This document shows positions 41,798-53,583 of a stretch of DNA of 64,000 nucleotides, piece by piece; the stretch's first letter is position 1, and each line of letters starts with the position of its first letter. The stretch spans positions 372,001 to 436,000 of the forward strand of contig JAHEFI010000001.1 in assembly GCA_024640255.1 (NCBI GenBank). Reading direction: 5' to 3'. The notes beneath the pieces are model-generated. The model was given only the letters and a program-made list of their open reading frames with translations. It searched no databases and was not told the origin of the DNA. Origin of the DNA: Bacteroidota bacterium. GTDB lineage: Bacteria > Bacteroidota > Bacteroidia > Chitinophagales > Chitinophagaceae. Both the position numbers and the translations under genes were made by a program.

Positions 41798-41851
41798 AAA
41801 ACTAATTTTTCGGGTTATTTGTTAGTACAAAATTATAGAATTAAACCCATG

Positions 41852-41884
41852 AAATGGACAATTTTTTTAAATAAATTGCCATTT
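41852..41884. promoter_or_regulatory. Inverted repeat in the TetR/PfkB divergent intergenic region
   Basis: AAATGGACAATT / AATTGCCATTT; 11-bp arms with a one-base bulge. Confidence 0.35.
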
Positions 41885-41950
41885 TTGTTAGTTTCTGATT
41901 ATCAAGCAGTTAAAAATTCGTAGTTTCGCAGCTGAAAAAAAACAATAAAC

Positions 41951-42871
41951 ATGTCTTTAGTAGTTGTTGGATCAATGGCATTTGATGCTATAGAAACTCC
42001 CTTCGGGAAAAGTGATAAAATTATTGGCGGTGCAGCAACTTATATTGCTTGGTGTGCGTCCAATTTTACCCCTGTAAAACAAATCTCTGTAGTGGGTGGT
42101 GATTTCCCACAATCAGAATTAGACGCATTGACTAATAGAGGAGTGACTTTAGAAGGTGTTCAAATTAAAAAAGAGGAGAAAACATTTTTCTGGAGCGGTA
42201 AGTATCATTTAGATATGAATACACGTGATACATTAGATACACAGTTAAATGTATTGGAAAATTTCCAACCAGTTGTTCCAGATAGTTACCAAGACTGTGA
42301 AATTTTAATGTTAGGAAATTTAGTTCCTGGTGTTCAAAGCAGTGTGATTAAGCAAATGAAAAATCGTCCAAAACTAATCGTAATGGATACGATGAATTTC
42401 TGGATGGAAATTATGATGGACGATTTAAAACATACAATAAGTTTAGTAGATGTTTTATTAGTAAATGATAGTGAGGCGCGTCAATTAAGTGGTGAGTATA
42501 GTTTAGTGAAAGCGGCTAAGAAGATTATGACTATGGGCCCTAAATATTTAATTATTAAGAAAGGGGAACATGGTGCATTGTTATTCCATAAAGATGAAGT
42601 GTTCTTTGCCCCAGCATTACCATTGGAAGAAGTATTTGATCCAACTGGTGCTGGTGATACTTTCGCTGGTGGCTTTGTCGCTCACTTAGCAAGAACAAAA
42701 GATATTTCTTTTGAAAACATGAAGTCTGCTATTATTTTAGGAAGTGCAATGGCAAGTTTCTGTGTAGAGAAATTTGGAACACAAAGATTAACTGAAATTA
42801 ATGTGAATGATATTAAAGAGCGTGTTCAATCTTTTGTTCAATTAGTAAATTTTGATATTGAATTAGTTTAA
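41951..42871 (+). CDS. PfkB-family carbohydrate kinase
   Basis: GGAATYIAWCASNF, VDVLLVNDSEARQLSG, FDPTGAGDTFAGGFVAHL. Confidence 0.92.
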   Translation: MSLVVVGSMAFDAIETPFGKSDKIIGGAATYIAWCASNFTPVKQISVVGGDFPQSELDALTNRGVTLEGVQIKKEEKTFFWSGKYHLDMNTRDTLDTQLNVLENFQPVVPDSYQDCEILMLGNLVPGVQSSVIKQMKNRPKLIVMDTMNFWMEIMMDDLKHTISLVDVLLVNDSEARQLSGEYSLVKAAKKIMTMGPKYLIIKKGEHGALLFHKDEVFFAPALPLEEVFDPTGAGDTFAGGFVAHLARTKDISFENMKSAIILGSAMASFCVEKFGTQRLTEINVNDIKERVQSFVQLVNFDIELV

Positions 42872-42897
42872 TTTTTTAAAGAATAATAATAAATACA

Positions 42898-43896
42898 ATG
42901 CGTGTTGCAGTAGTTGGTGCCACAGGGCTAGTAGGCACAAAAATGTTACAAGTACTAGCTGAAAGAAATTTTCCAGTAACTGAATTAATTCCAGTAGCAT
43001 CTGCTAGATCTGCTGGTAAGGAAGTAATGTTTAAAGGAAAAGCTTATAAAGTAGTTGGTATGGAAGAAGGTATTGCTGCCAAACCTGCTGTTGCAATTTT
43101 TTCAGCGGGTGGTGGTACTTCAACTGAGTGGGCGCCTAAGTTTGCCGCTGCAGGCATTCGTGTAATTGATAATTCTTCTGCTTGGAGAATGGATCCTACA
43201 AAAAAATTAGTAGTTCCTGAAGTAAATGCTTCTGTTTTAACTGCAGAAGATATGATTATTGCTAATCCAAACTGTTCTACAATTCAAATGGTAGTGGCTT
43301 TACAACCATTGCATGCTAAATATAAAATTAAAAGAGTAGTAGTGAGCACTTATCAAAGTGTAACTGGTACTGGTAAGAAAGCAGTAGATCAATTAATGGA
43401 AGAGCGTGCAGGTAAAAAATTAGCTGCAGAAGATATGGCCTATAAATACCAGATTGATTTAAACGCTATTCCTCAGATTGATGTATTCTTAGAAAACGGA
43501 TATACTAAAGAAGAAATGAAAATGGTAAAAGAGACTTGCAAAATTATGCAAGACGATTCTATCAAAGTAACTGCTACCACAGTTAGAATTCCAGTAATGG
43601 GTGGACATAGTGAGAGTGTGAATGTGGAATTTGAAAACGAATTTGATTTGAAAGAAGTAATTGCAGAATTAGCTGCTGCTCCAGGAGTTGTGGTTCAACA
43701 AGATGACGCAGCGCAATTTTATCCAATGCCATTATGGGCGCATGAAAAAGACGAAGTGTTTGTAGGTCGTTTGAGAAGAGACGAAACACAAGTGAAGACT
43801 TTAAACATGTGGATTGTAAGCGACAATTTACGCAAGGGTGCTGCAACCAACGCAGTTCAAATTGCCGAATATTTGGCCGCTAAGAATATTATTTAG
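42898..43896 (+). CDS. asd: Aspartate-semialdehyde dehydrogenase
   Basis: MRVAVVGATGLVGTKMLQVL, FSAGGGTSTEWAPKFAAAGIRVIDNSSAWRM, NPNCSTIQMVVAL. Confidence 0.95.
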   Translation: MRVAVVGATGLVGTKMLQVLAERNFPVTELIPVASARSAGKEVMFKGKAYKVVGMEEGIAAKPAVAIFSAGGGTSTEWAPKFAAAGIRVIDNSSAWRMDPTKKLVVPEVNASVLTAEDMIIANPNCSTIQMVVALQPLHAKYKIKRVVVSTYQSVTGTGKKAVDQLMEERAGKKLAAEDMAYKYQIDLNAIPQIDVFLENGYTKEEMKMVKETCKIMQDDSIKVTATTVRIPVMGGHSESVNVEFENEFDLKEVIAELAAAPGVVVQQDDAAQFYPMPLWAHEKDEVFVGRLRRDETQVKTLNMWIVSDNLRKGAATNAVQIAEYLAAKNII

Positions 43897-43906
43897 TAAA
43901 AATAAA

Positions 43907-43935
43907 TCGAGGACCTCGTTTATGGGGGTCCTCGA
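43907..43935 (-). terminator. Hairpin terminator in the asd/ligA convergent region, U-tract on minus strand
   Basis: TCGAGGACC-...-GGTCCTCGA; minus-strand 3' flank TTTATTTTT. Confidence 0.65.
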
Positions 43936-43953
43936 AAAAATCATTAGATAAAA

Positions 43954-46070
<2,117 letters not shown>

Positions 46071-46072
46071 CT

Positions 46073-46109
46073 AAAATACAAATTGTTTTATTCTTTTATT
46101 TCGTATTTT
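46073..46109. promoter_or_regulatory. Imperfect palindrome between ligA and the NUDIX regulator
   Basis: AAAATACAAATT ... ATTTCGTATTTT (10/12 arm identity). Confidence 0.35.
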
Positions 46110-46141
46110 GGCAACTAGAACGATTATTTTCTTGATTGCTT

Positions 46142-46882
46142 ATGCTTGAATACAACAAATCTGTTACAGGGACACCTGTTACTACTAATAAAGATGCAGC
46201 CATTTTAGTAAATGGATATCCAAAAGTGCCATTAACGGTTGACTGTGTTATTTTTGGATTTACCGACAATATGTTGAAAGTCCTTTTAATTAAGAGTGAT
46301 TTGGAGCTGTATAAAGACAAATTATCTCTTTTAGGTGATATGGTACAATCCAATGAGGATTTAGACAATGCGGCCCATAGAGTGCTATTAGAAAGAACGG
46401 GTATGCAAAATGTATATTTAGAGCAAGTGCATACTTTTAGTAAGGTGGACAGACATCCAGGAGGCAGGGTAATTACTACTGTGTATGCTTCCTTACTTGA
46501 TTTTAAAAATCAAGAATTAAGAATTCATGAAAACGAGCTTAAATGGCATGCTGTTAATCAAATCACTGAAATGGCATTTGACCATAAACAAATTTTAGAT
46601 GTTTGCTATGCTTGGTTGCAAAAGCGTATTCAAGAACATCCACTGGCTTTTAGCCTATTACCCGAAAAATTCTCATTAAGACAGGTACAAAATGTATATG
46701 AAGCTATTTTGGGTACTCAATTGGATAGAAGAAATTTCAGAAAAAAATTCGCAAGTATGGGCTTGTTGATTGATACCAATGAAATGGAAGTAAATGTTAC
46801 CCATCGTCCAGGTAAATTATACAAGTTTGATTATGCTCAATATGAGCAAAGCAAGCGAAATTGGGTGGGTATAGATTTTTAA
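46142..46882 (+). CDS. NrtR-like NUDIX-domain transcriptional regulator (degenerate Nudix box + wHTH)
   Basis: NUDIX-like N-domain with GDMVQSNEDLDNAAHRVLLERTGM; C-terminal FSLRQVQNVYEAILGTQLDRRNFRKKFASMGLL winged helix. Confidence 0.8.
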   Translation: MLEYNKSVTGTPVTTNKDAAILVNGYPKVPLTVDCVIFGFTDNMLKVLLIKSDLELYKDKLSLLGDMVQSNEDLDNAAHRVLLERTGMQNVYLEQVHTFSKVDRHPGGRVITTVYASLLDFKNQELRIHENELKWHAVNQITEMAFDHKQILDVCYAWLQKRIQEHPLAFSLLPEKFSLRQVQNVYEAILGTQLDRRNFRKKFASMGLLIDTNEMEVNVTHRPGKLYKFDYAQYEQSKRNWVGIDF

Positions 46883-46916
46883 ATACCTTTAGGCTCTTTT
46901 ACAAATAGGTATTACT

Positions 46917-47792
46917 ATGTTATATTCAATGACCGGTTACGGTAGGGCGGAAAGCAATTTTAATGAAAAGACTTTTATAGTGGAAGTAAAGTCTTTGAAT
47001 GGAAAGCAATTTGACCTTCGCTTAAATATCCCTTCTCCATTAAAACCATACGAGGTTGAGATTAGAAATAAACTGAATGAAGTTATTTTAAGAGGAAGTG
47101 TGGAATGTACTATTCAGATTAAATCTAATGGAGTGACTAAGCCTATTAGTATTAATAAAGAATTAGCAAAATCCTATTATCAGCCTATCATGGAATTGGC
47201 AGATGAATTAGGCATCACCAAAGAAAATATCTTAAGCACTTTATTAAAAATGCCAGATGTAGTGGCTTCAACCAATGAAGTTTTTACGGATGAAGAATGG
47301 AAAGCATTGGCAGGGGTTTTACATCAAGCTATTGATTTATTGATGAAGCATAGAGCAGAGGAAGGAAAATCAATTGAAAAGGATTTAGTTGAAAGAGTTT
47401 CGGCTATTTCTGCACAACAAGCAGTTATCGAAAAAATAGAACCAATAAGAAGGGCTAAAGTAAAAGAAAATTTAATCAAACAATTAGAGCAACATATTGG
47501 TGCAGACAAATATGATGCAAATAGATTAGAACAAGAATTGATTTACTATATCGAAAAAATTGATATCTCAGAAGAGCGTGTAAGATTGACTAATCATTGC
47601 GCTTATTTTAATACTATCTTATCTGAGAAAGATCCTTCTAAGGGTAAGAAGCTTTCTTTTATTCTTCAAGAAATGGGAAGAGAAATTAATACTACTGGTT
47701 CAAAAGCAAATGATGTAGATATTCAAAAAGCGGTTATTTTAATGAAGGATGAATTAGAAAAAGCCAAAGAGCAAATTTTAAATGTTTTATAA
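46917..47792 (+). CDS. YicC-family protein
   Basis: MTGYGRAESNF N-terminus; SFILQEMGREINTTGSKANDVDIQKAVILMKDELEKAKEQILNV C-terminus. Confidence 0.93.
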   Translation: MLYSMTGYGRAESNFNEKTFIVEVKSLNGKQFDLRLNIPSPLKPYEVEIRNKLNEVILRGSVECTIQIKSNGVTKPISINKELAKSYYQPIMELADELGITKENILSTLLKMPDVVASTNEVFTDEEWKALAGVLHQAIDLLMKHRAEEGKSIEKDLVERVSAISAQQAVIEKIEPIRRAKVKENLIKQLEQHIGADKYDANRLEQELIYYIEKIDISEERVRLTNHCAYFNTILSEKDPSKGKKLSFILQEMGREINTTGSKANDVDIQKAVILMKDELEKAKEQILNVL

Positions 47793-47793
47793 G

Positions 47794-48267
47794 ATGAGGA
47801 ATTGGAGTAAGATATATTATATACTTCTTGTTCTTGTATGCTTGGGGGCTTGTCAGTCTATAGATTTATATGAACAAGCCACTACTTATCCTGATCACCA
47901 ATGGTCTAGTAAGCAGGTGAATCAATACCAGTTTACTATTGCAGATTCGAATGCATTATATAATATGTATTTTGTTATAAGGCATCATAACGCATATCAC
48001 TATAAAAATATTTGGTTACAAGTGAATACTAAAGCCGCTGGCGATAGTTTACAAAAACAAACTATCAATATTAATTTGGCAGATGATATGAATGGCTGGT
48101 TAGGATCTGGCATGGATGATATTTATGATCATAGAGTTTTAATTAACTCAAAACCAATAAAACTTCCTAAGGGTATTTTTACCATTAGCACGCAACAAAT
48201 TATGCGTGAAGATCCTTTACAAAATATATTAACGACTGGCATTAGAGTGGAAAAAGCGAAGCCATGA
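47794..48267 (+). CDS. gldH: Gliding motility lipoprotein GldH
   Basis: Lipobox CLGAC; W-rich GldH-like domain (IADSNALYNMYFVIRHHNAYHYKNIWLQV.. GWLGSGMDDIYDHRVLI). Confidence 0.8.
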   Translation: MRNWSKIYYILLVLVCLGACQSIDLYEQATTYPDHQWSSKQVNQYQFTIADSNALYNMYFVIRHHNAYHYKNIWLQVNTKAAGDSLQKQTININLADDMNGWLGSGMDDIYDHRVLINSKPIKLPKGIFTISTQQIMREDPLQNILTTGIRVEKAKP

Positions 48268-49220
48268 AATTGAAATTAGTCAATGTAATTTATTGGATTT
48301 TTTTAACCTATATGGTAGCTGCATTTGTATGGTGGTATGTGTCTTTGGAAAAACAAAATGACCAAATCACGAAAATCAAAATAGAAAAATTACAAGCGAC
48401 TAATGGGACTAATGCTACCAGTTACCAAGAATTGTTAAATTATCAAGAAAGAAAAAGAAAACAATTTTTAGGAGAGGGCATTACATTTTTATTCTTGTTT
48501 TTATTAGGCGCTATTTATGTATATAGGTCCTTGGTGAAACAACTTAAGTATTCCAATCAGCAACAAAATTTTATGATGGCGGTAACGCATGAATTAAAAA
48601 CGCCCATTGCTGTAACTCAATTAAATATTGAAACGCTTTTAAAAAGAGATCTACAGTCTGATCAACAAAAACAATTGTTGAATAATTCTTTGAAAGAGAC
48701 CCAACGCTTAGATGCTTTATGTAATAATATTTTACTAGCTTCTCAGCTTGACTTAGCGGACTACCAACAAAACAAACAATCTATCAATTTGTCTGAAGTA
48801 GTTACTGGAGTAATAAAGTCATTTGAAGAAAGATATCCTACTAGAAAAATTATAAGCCATATTCAAGAAACAGTGACCATGTTTGCAGAGCCTTTATTAA
48901 TGCAAATGCTTTTACAGAATTTAGTAGACAATGCACATAAATATGCTCCCATCGACACACCCATTGAAGTAGTATTGGAACAAAATGAGCATCATACCTT
49001 ATTACAAGTAAAAGACCAAGGAATTGGTATTCCTTTAGAAGAAAGAGAACGCGTATTTAATAAATTTTATAGAGTGGGCAATGAATTTACCAGATCGGCC
49101 AAAGGAACTGGTTTGGGACTCTATTTATGTAAGAAAATAGCTCAATTCCATCAATCACAGCTATTGATTAGCGAAAATCAACCACAGGGTACTATTTTTA
49201 GTTTTAAGGCAATCTTTTAG
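48264..49220 (+). CDS. Membrane sensor histidine kinase
   Basis: AVTHELKTPIAVTQLNIETLL H-box; NLVDNAHKYAP N-box; GTGLGLYLCKKIA G-box; ATGA overlap with gldH. Confidence 0.9.
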   Translation: MKLKLVNVIYWIFLTYMVAAFVWWYVSLEKQNDQITKIKIEKLQATNGTNATSYQELLNYQERKRKQFLGEGITFLFLFLLGAIYVYRSLVKQLKYSNQQQNFMMAVTHELKTPIAVTQLNIETLLKRDLQSDQQKQLLNNSLKETQRLDALCNNILLASQLDLADYQQNKQSINLSEVVTGVIKSFEERYPTRKIISHIQETVTMFAEPLLMQMLLQNLVDNAHKYAPIDTPIEVVLEQNEHHTLLQVKDQGIGIPLEERERVFNKFYRVGNEFTRSAKGTGLGLYLCKKIAQFHQSQLLISENQPQGTIFSFKAIF

Positions 49221-49255
49221 CTTTTTAATCGTTATTAAAGGGTTAATTGTACATC

Positions 49256-50389
49256 ATGTCTTTGAGCTCTATTGCCGATTTTTTACAACCCGTTAATTTA
49301 GACCTACTTTCTAAGGATGAAGGCTATAGGGATACCCAATTAGGGAAGCATATTAAAGTATATGAAACTCAGTTGCCGGATATCACGGATGCCGATATGG
49401 TCATTATTGGTGCTGGAGAATGTAGAGGAGCTGGTTATGCTTTAAGCGAACATGCATCGGCAGATGGCATACGCTCTGCTTTATATGCATTATACTATTG
49501 GCATTCACAAGTAACTATTGCCGATTTAGGTAACGTAAAAATTGGACAAACCATACAAGATAGTTATGCTGCATTAAGAACCGTTATTGCAGAGTTAATT
49601 TTACAAAACAAAAAAGTGGTAGTGATTGGAGGATCTCATGATTTAACCTTGCCTCAATACCATTCTTATACAAGTATCCCAACCTTGGTAAATGCTGTGG
49701 TAACAGATGCTAAAATTGATTTGGATTTGGAAGCAAGATTACCAGCAGATCATTTCTTAGAAGAATTATTTACTGGGCTTCCTAATCATTTAAATCACTA
49801 TGCACATATAGCTTTCCAAAGTTATTTTATGCATCCTCATATGTTGGAAACAATTGACAAATTAAGGTTTGATTGTTTTAGACTAGGAATAGTAAGAGAA
49901 GATATTGAAGAAATGGAACCTGTGATTAGAGATAGTCATATGATGAGTTTTGATATTAGTGCTATTCAAAATGCACAAGCTCCTGCGAATATTATTACAC
50001 CAAATGGGTTAAATGGGGAAGAAGCATGTGTATTAATGCAATACGCTGGAATGAGCTGGAAGACTAGTAGTATTGGCTTATATGGTTATCAAGCAGAACT
50101 AGATCGCAATGGTTTGACTGCCATTCAAATGGCACAAATGATTTGGTATATCATTGATGGTATACAAAAAGGTAAAAAAGAATCGCCTTTATCTGCTACA
50201 GAAAGATTTAAAGAATTTCATATTGCCTTTTCTGATATAGATACACAATTTTTACAAAGCAAGAGTACTGGAAGATGGTGGATGCAACTTCATAATAAGG
50301 AGTGGGCTCCTTGTAGTTATAAAGATTATTTAGTAGCTTCAAAAAACGAAATTCCAGAAAGATGGCTAAGAGCACTAGAAAGAGAGTAA
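49256..50389 (+). CDS. Arginase/formimidoylglutamase-family protein with degenerate metal motifs
   Basis: Ureohydrolase-like fold motifs VVVIGGSHDLTLPQY; VTDAKID; SFDISAIQNAQAP; GLYGYQAELDRNGLTAIQMAQMIWYIIDG. Confidence 0.75.
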   Translation: MSLSSIADFLQPVNLDLLSKDEGYRDTQLGKHIKVYETQLPDITDADMVIIGAGECRGAGYALSEHASADGIRSALYALYYWHSQVTIADLGNVKIGQTIQDSYAALRTVIAELILQNKKVVVIGGSHDLTLPQYHSYTSIPTLVNAVVTDAKIDLDLEARLPADHFLEELFTGLPNHLNHYAHIAFQSYFMHPHMLETIDKLRFDCFRLGIVREDIEEMEPVIRDSHMMSFDISAIQNAQAPANIITPNGLNGEEACVLMQYAGMSWKTSSIGLYGYQAELDRNGLTAIQMAQMIWYIIDGIQKGKKESPLSATERFKEFHIAFSDIDTQFLQSKSTGRWWMQLHNKEWAPCSYKDYLVASKNEIPERWLRALERE

Positions 50390-51684
50390 ACGGTTTACAA
50401 CAAATTTCCCTATTATTATTGATTGTATTTTTTGCATCATCTTGTGCGGTACAAAAAGCGCAACATGCACTGTTGCATACTCCTGCATTAAAAGGAGCAC
50501 ATGTGGGTATTGCAGTATATAATGATACCAAGGGTTCTTGGATTGATCAATATCAGAGCGATCATTATTATACACCTGCTAGTAATACTAAAATTTTAGC
50601 CACTTATGTAGGTTTACAATTTTTAGGGGATTCTATACCAGGATGGAAGATGGCAGAAAATGCAGATACTTTATTTTTATTTCCTCAAGGGGATCCTAGT
50701 TTTTTTCATCCAGAATTTACCTACCAACCAATCATTGATATCATCAAAAAGACCAATAAGCAAGTGGTTATTGCAACTACTCAAACCAATGATCAATTTG
50801 AAAGTATGGGAGATGGTTGGGCTTGGAATGATTATGCAGAAGATTATCAACCAGAGCGTTCTAGAATGCCCGTATATGGCAATGTGGTGCACTTTTATGA
50901 TAATGGGAAAGAATTGAATATCAAGCCTTTTCATTTTTTCAGAAATCAAAGTATTGATTATAGTGTTGTAAAATCTAAACAATGGTCAAGAAAAAAAACG
51001 ACCAATCAGTTTTTTATAACTAATCAAAAAAACAATGCAAGCTATTTTCAGGTTCCATTTATCAATGATCCAGAAAACGCCATTGATTTATTGAATGATA
51101 GTTTACACTTAGCTAAACCCATTCAAGCACTTCATTATACTCCTCAACTTACTCAAACAACCATTAAAACAGTACCTACTGATTCATTGTTAAAAATTAT
51201 GATGAGCAGAAGTGATAATTTTTATGCGGAGCAAGTGTTGTTAATGGGAAGTGCGCATTTATTAGGCCGAATAGATGATGCTGCTTTTATTGATAGTTTG
51301 ATCAAAGTAGAATTTAGTTTTTTACCTCAACCAATGCGTTGGGCAGATGGTAGTGGTTTAAGCAGGTATAATTTAAATACCCCTGAAAACTATATAGCTA
51401 TTTTAAAACAAATGCAAGCAAAGTATGGTGAGTCTAGGGTTAGAAATATTTTTGAAAAAGGAGGGGAGGGAACCCTTTCTGCATACTATAAAAATTTTCC
51501 AGGAAGTATTTATGCTAAAACAGGTACCCTAGGTGGTCAAATTGCTTTAAGTGGATTTATATACACTCAGCATGATCAAAAATTGTACTTCTCTGTTTTA
51601 GTGGCTAACCACATGAGTAAAACTACAAGTGCAGTGAGGAAAGCGGTGGAAGCTTATTTAGTGAAATTGGCTAGTAAAAATTAA
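50362..51684 (+). CDS. dacB: D-alanyl-D-alanine carboxypeptidase/endopeptidase (DacB/PBP4 family)
   Basis: Lipobox FASSC; SNTKI (SxxK), SRSDN (SxN), AKTGTL (KTG). Confidence 0.88.
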   Translation: MAKSTRKRVNGLQQISLLLLIVFFASSCAVQKAQHALLHTPALKGAHVGIAVYNDTKGSWIDQYQSDHYYTPASNTKILATYVGLQFLGDSIPGWKMAENADTLFLFPQGDPSFFHPEFTYQPIIDIIKKTNKQVVIATTQTNDQFESMGDGWAWNDYAEDYQPERSRMPVYGNVVHFYDNGKELNIKPFHFFRNQSIDYSVVKSKQWSRKKTTNQFFITNQKNNASYFQVPFINDPENAIDLLNDSLHLAKPIQALHYTPQLTQTTIKTVPTDSLLKIMMSRSDNFYAEQVLLMGSAHLLGRIDDAAFIDSLIKVEFSFLPQPMRWADGSGLSRYNLNTPENYIAILKQMQAKYGESRVRNIFEKGGEGTLSAYYKNFPGSIYAKTGTLGGQIALSGFIYTQHDQKLYFSVLVANHMSKTTSAVRKAVEAYLVKLASKN

Positions 51685-53526
51685 TTATTGGGTAAACAAG
51701 CCATCAATATAGGCTTCGTTTAAAGAAATATAAGTAGGAGCACCTGTAGCAGTCACTTGTGGTGTTTCGCATTCACACAAAGCATCTATCAGTGTTCGCA
51801 TTTCCAATGTGGTTAATTCTTTTCCTGCTTTAATAGCCATTTGTCTACTCATGCAACGAATCAATTTCTCTCTTTTGCTAAAGTTTAGGTTGTTGCTAAA
51901 ATGTTTGAATTGTTCTAACAATAGTTCAATTGCATTTTTTTCATTTCCAGAATCTACGTCTGCAGGAATACCTTGTATCACAAAACTATTGGGCCCAAAG
52001 CTTTCTAACTCATAACCAATTAAGGCAAGGTCAGGAATAATTTCTTCTAATAACACTGCATCCGATGCGCTTAGTTCTAAAACCACAGGGAATAAACTTT
52101 TTTGAGTGGCATGCGCTTGCATGCTTGCTCTCTGGTATTTCTCATACAAGATACGCTCATGTGCTAATTGCTGATGTATCATCAAAAAGCCAGAATTAGC
52201 AGGGGCTATAATATAAGTATTATGTATTTGAACAAGGGTGGCATCTTCCAAAATGGATAATTTATTATCCTTTTCTTCAAATCCCATGGAAGAAGGCTTT
52301 ACAATATATTCGTTATTGGGCTCTGCGCTTGGTATAGTTGAAAAATAATCTTTCCACTGAGCATTCTCTTTATTACCACTAGATTTTGGAATAAAGTGTG
52401 CTTGGTTTTTTTGTGTAAAGCCAGCGTATAAACTATTACTTGTAGTTGCGTTTTGTTTTTCTTCTGTAAAAGGTTTCTGAACGGCATCCAAACTTTGAAT
52501 AGAAGCGTCCAATGAAAAATCCAATGAAGGAGCAATACTAAATTGCGCTAATGCATGTTTAACAGCTGCTTGAACAAATGCATAAATAATTTTATCGTCC
52601 TCGAATTTAATTTCCTGTTTGGTTGGATGTACATTAATATCCACTTGTGCAGGATCTACATCAATGTATAAAATATAACTTGGAAAGTTCTCTTTGGGTA
52701 TAAGTCCTTCAAAAGCGTTCGCTACTGCATGATGCAAATAGGCGCTTTTAATAAATCTGCGATTCACAAAAAAGTACTGATCACTTCTTGTTTTTTTAGC
52801 AGTCTCTGGTTTGCCCACAAAACCTGCAATATTTAAATAGTCTGTGTGTTCGCCTACGGCAACTAATTTGGCATTATAACTATTGCCTAATACCTGAATA
52901 GCTCTTTGTTTAAAACTTCCTCCTTCCCAATGAAATACTTCTTGTCCATTATTGTTTAAACTAAAAAATATTTCAGGAAAGGCCAAAGCCACTCTGGTAA
53001 ATTCGTCAATGATATGTTTTAATTCTGCAGCATTGCTTTTTAAAAAATTTCTTCTAGCAGGTACATTGAAAAATAAATTTTTCATGCTTATGCTAGTTCC
53101 CACTGGACAAGCTGTTGCAGAACTTTCAACTATCTTGCTATTTTCTACAATAACTTCTGTACCTGTTTCATCTTCTTCTCTTCTGGTTTTTAAATGTACT
53201 TGAGCAACGGCAGCAATAGAGGCTAGTGCTTCTCCTCTAAAACCCATGGTTCTAATTTGAAATAAATCTTCAATAGTGCTTATCTTACTGGTAGCATGTC
53301 TTCCAAAAGCGTTTTGAGCATCTTTGGGACTCATTCCCTTGCCATTGTCAATTACTTGGATTAAAGCCTTTCCAGCGTCATTGATGATTAATTGAATTTT
53401 AGTGGCACCAGCATCTACCGCATTTTCCAACAATTCCTTTACGGCACTTGCTGGTCTTTGTATCACTTCACCCGCCGCAATTTGGTTGGCTATATGATCT
53501 GGTAATAAATGTATTGTTTCGGCCAC
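51685..53526 (-). CDS. mutL: DNA mismatch repair protein MutL
   Basis: ETIHLLPDHIANQIAAGEVIQRPASAVKELLENAVDAGATKI; likely GTG start (MAETIHLL) instead of the upstream ATG at 53568. Confidence 0.95.
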   Translation of the reverse strand: MAETIHLLPDHIANQIAAGEVIQRPASAVKELLENAVDAGATKIQLIINDAGKALIQVIDNGKGMSPKDAQNAFGRHATSKISTIEDLFQIRTMGFRGEALASIAAVAQVHLKTRREEDETGTEVIVENSKIVESSATACPVGTSISMKNLFFNVPARRNFLKSNAAELKHIIDEFTRVALAFPEIFFSLNNNGQEVFHWEGGSFKQRAIQVLGNSYNAKLVAVGEHTDYLNIAGFVGKPETAKKTRSDQYFFVNRRFIKSAYLHHAVANAFEGLIPKENFPSYILYIDVDPAQVDINVHPTKQEIKFEDDKIIYAFVQAAVKHALAQFSIAPSLDFSLDASIQSLDAVQKPFTEEKQNATTSNSLYAGFTQKNQAHFIPKSSGNKENAQWKDYFSTIPSAEPNNEYIVKPSSMGFEEKDNKLSILEDATLVQIHNTYIIAPANSGFLMIHQQLAHERILYEKYQRASMQAHATQKSLFPVVLELSASDAVLLEEIIPDLALIGYELESFGPNSFVIQGIPADVDSGNEKNAIELLLEQFKHFSNNLNFSKREKLIRCMSRQMAIKAGKELTTLEMRTLIDALCECETPQVTATGAPTYISLNEAYIDGLFTQ

Positions 53527-53583
53527 TTTTAATCTTTTTGAAGTGTGTAAAAGTAGTAAATTTGCCACTTAAAATTTCATCTT

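Noticed and set aside
46096-46368. 90-aa minus-strand ORF
   Set aside because: Antisense to the NUDIX regulator; no family signal
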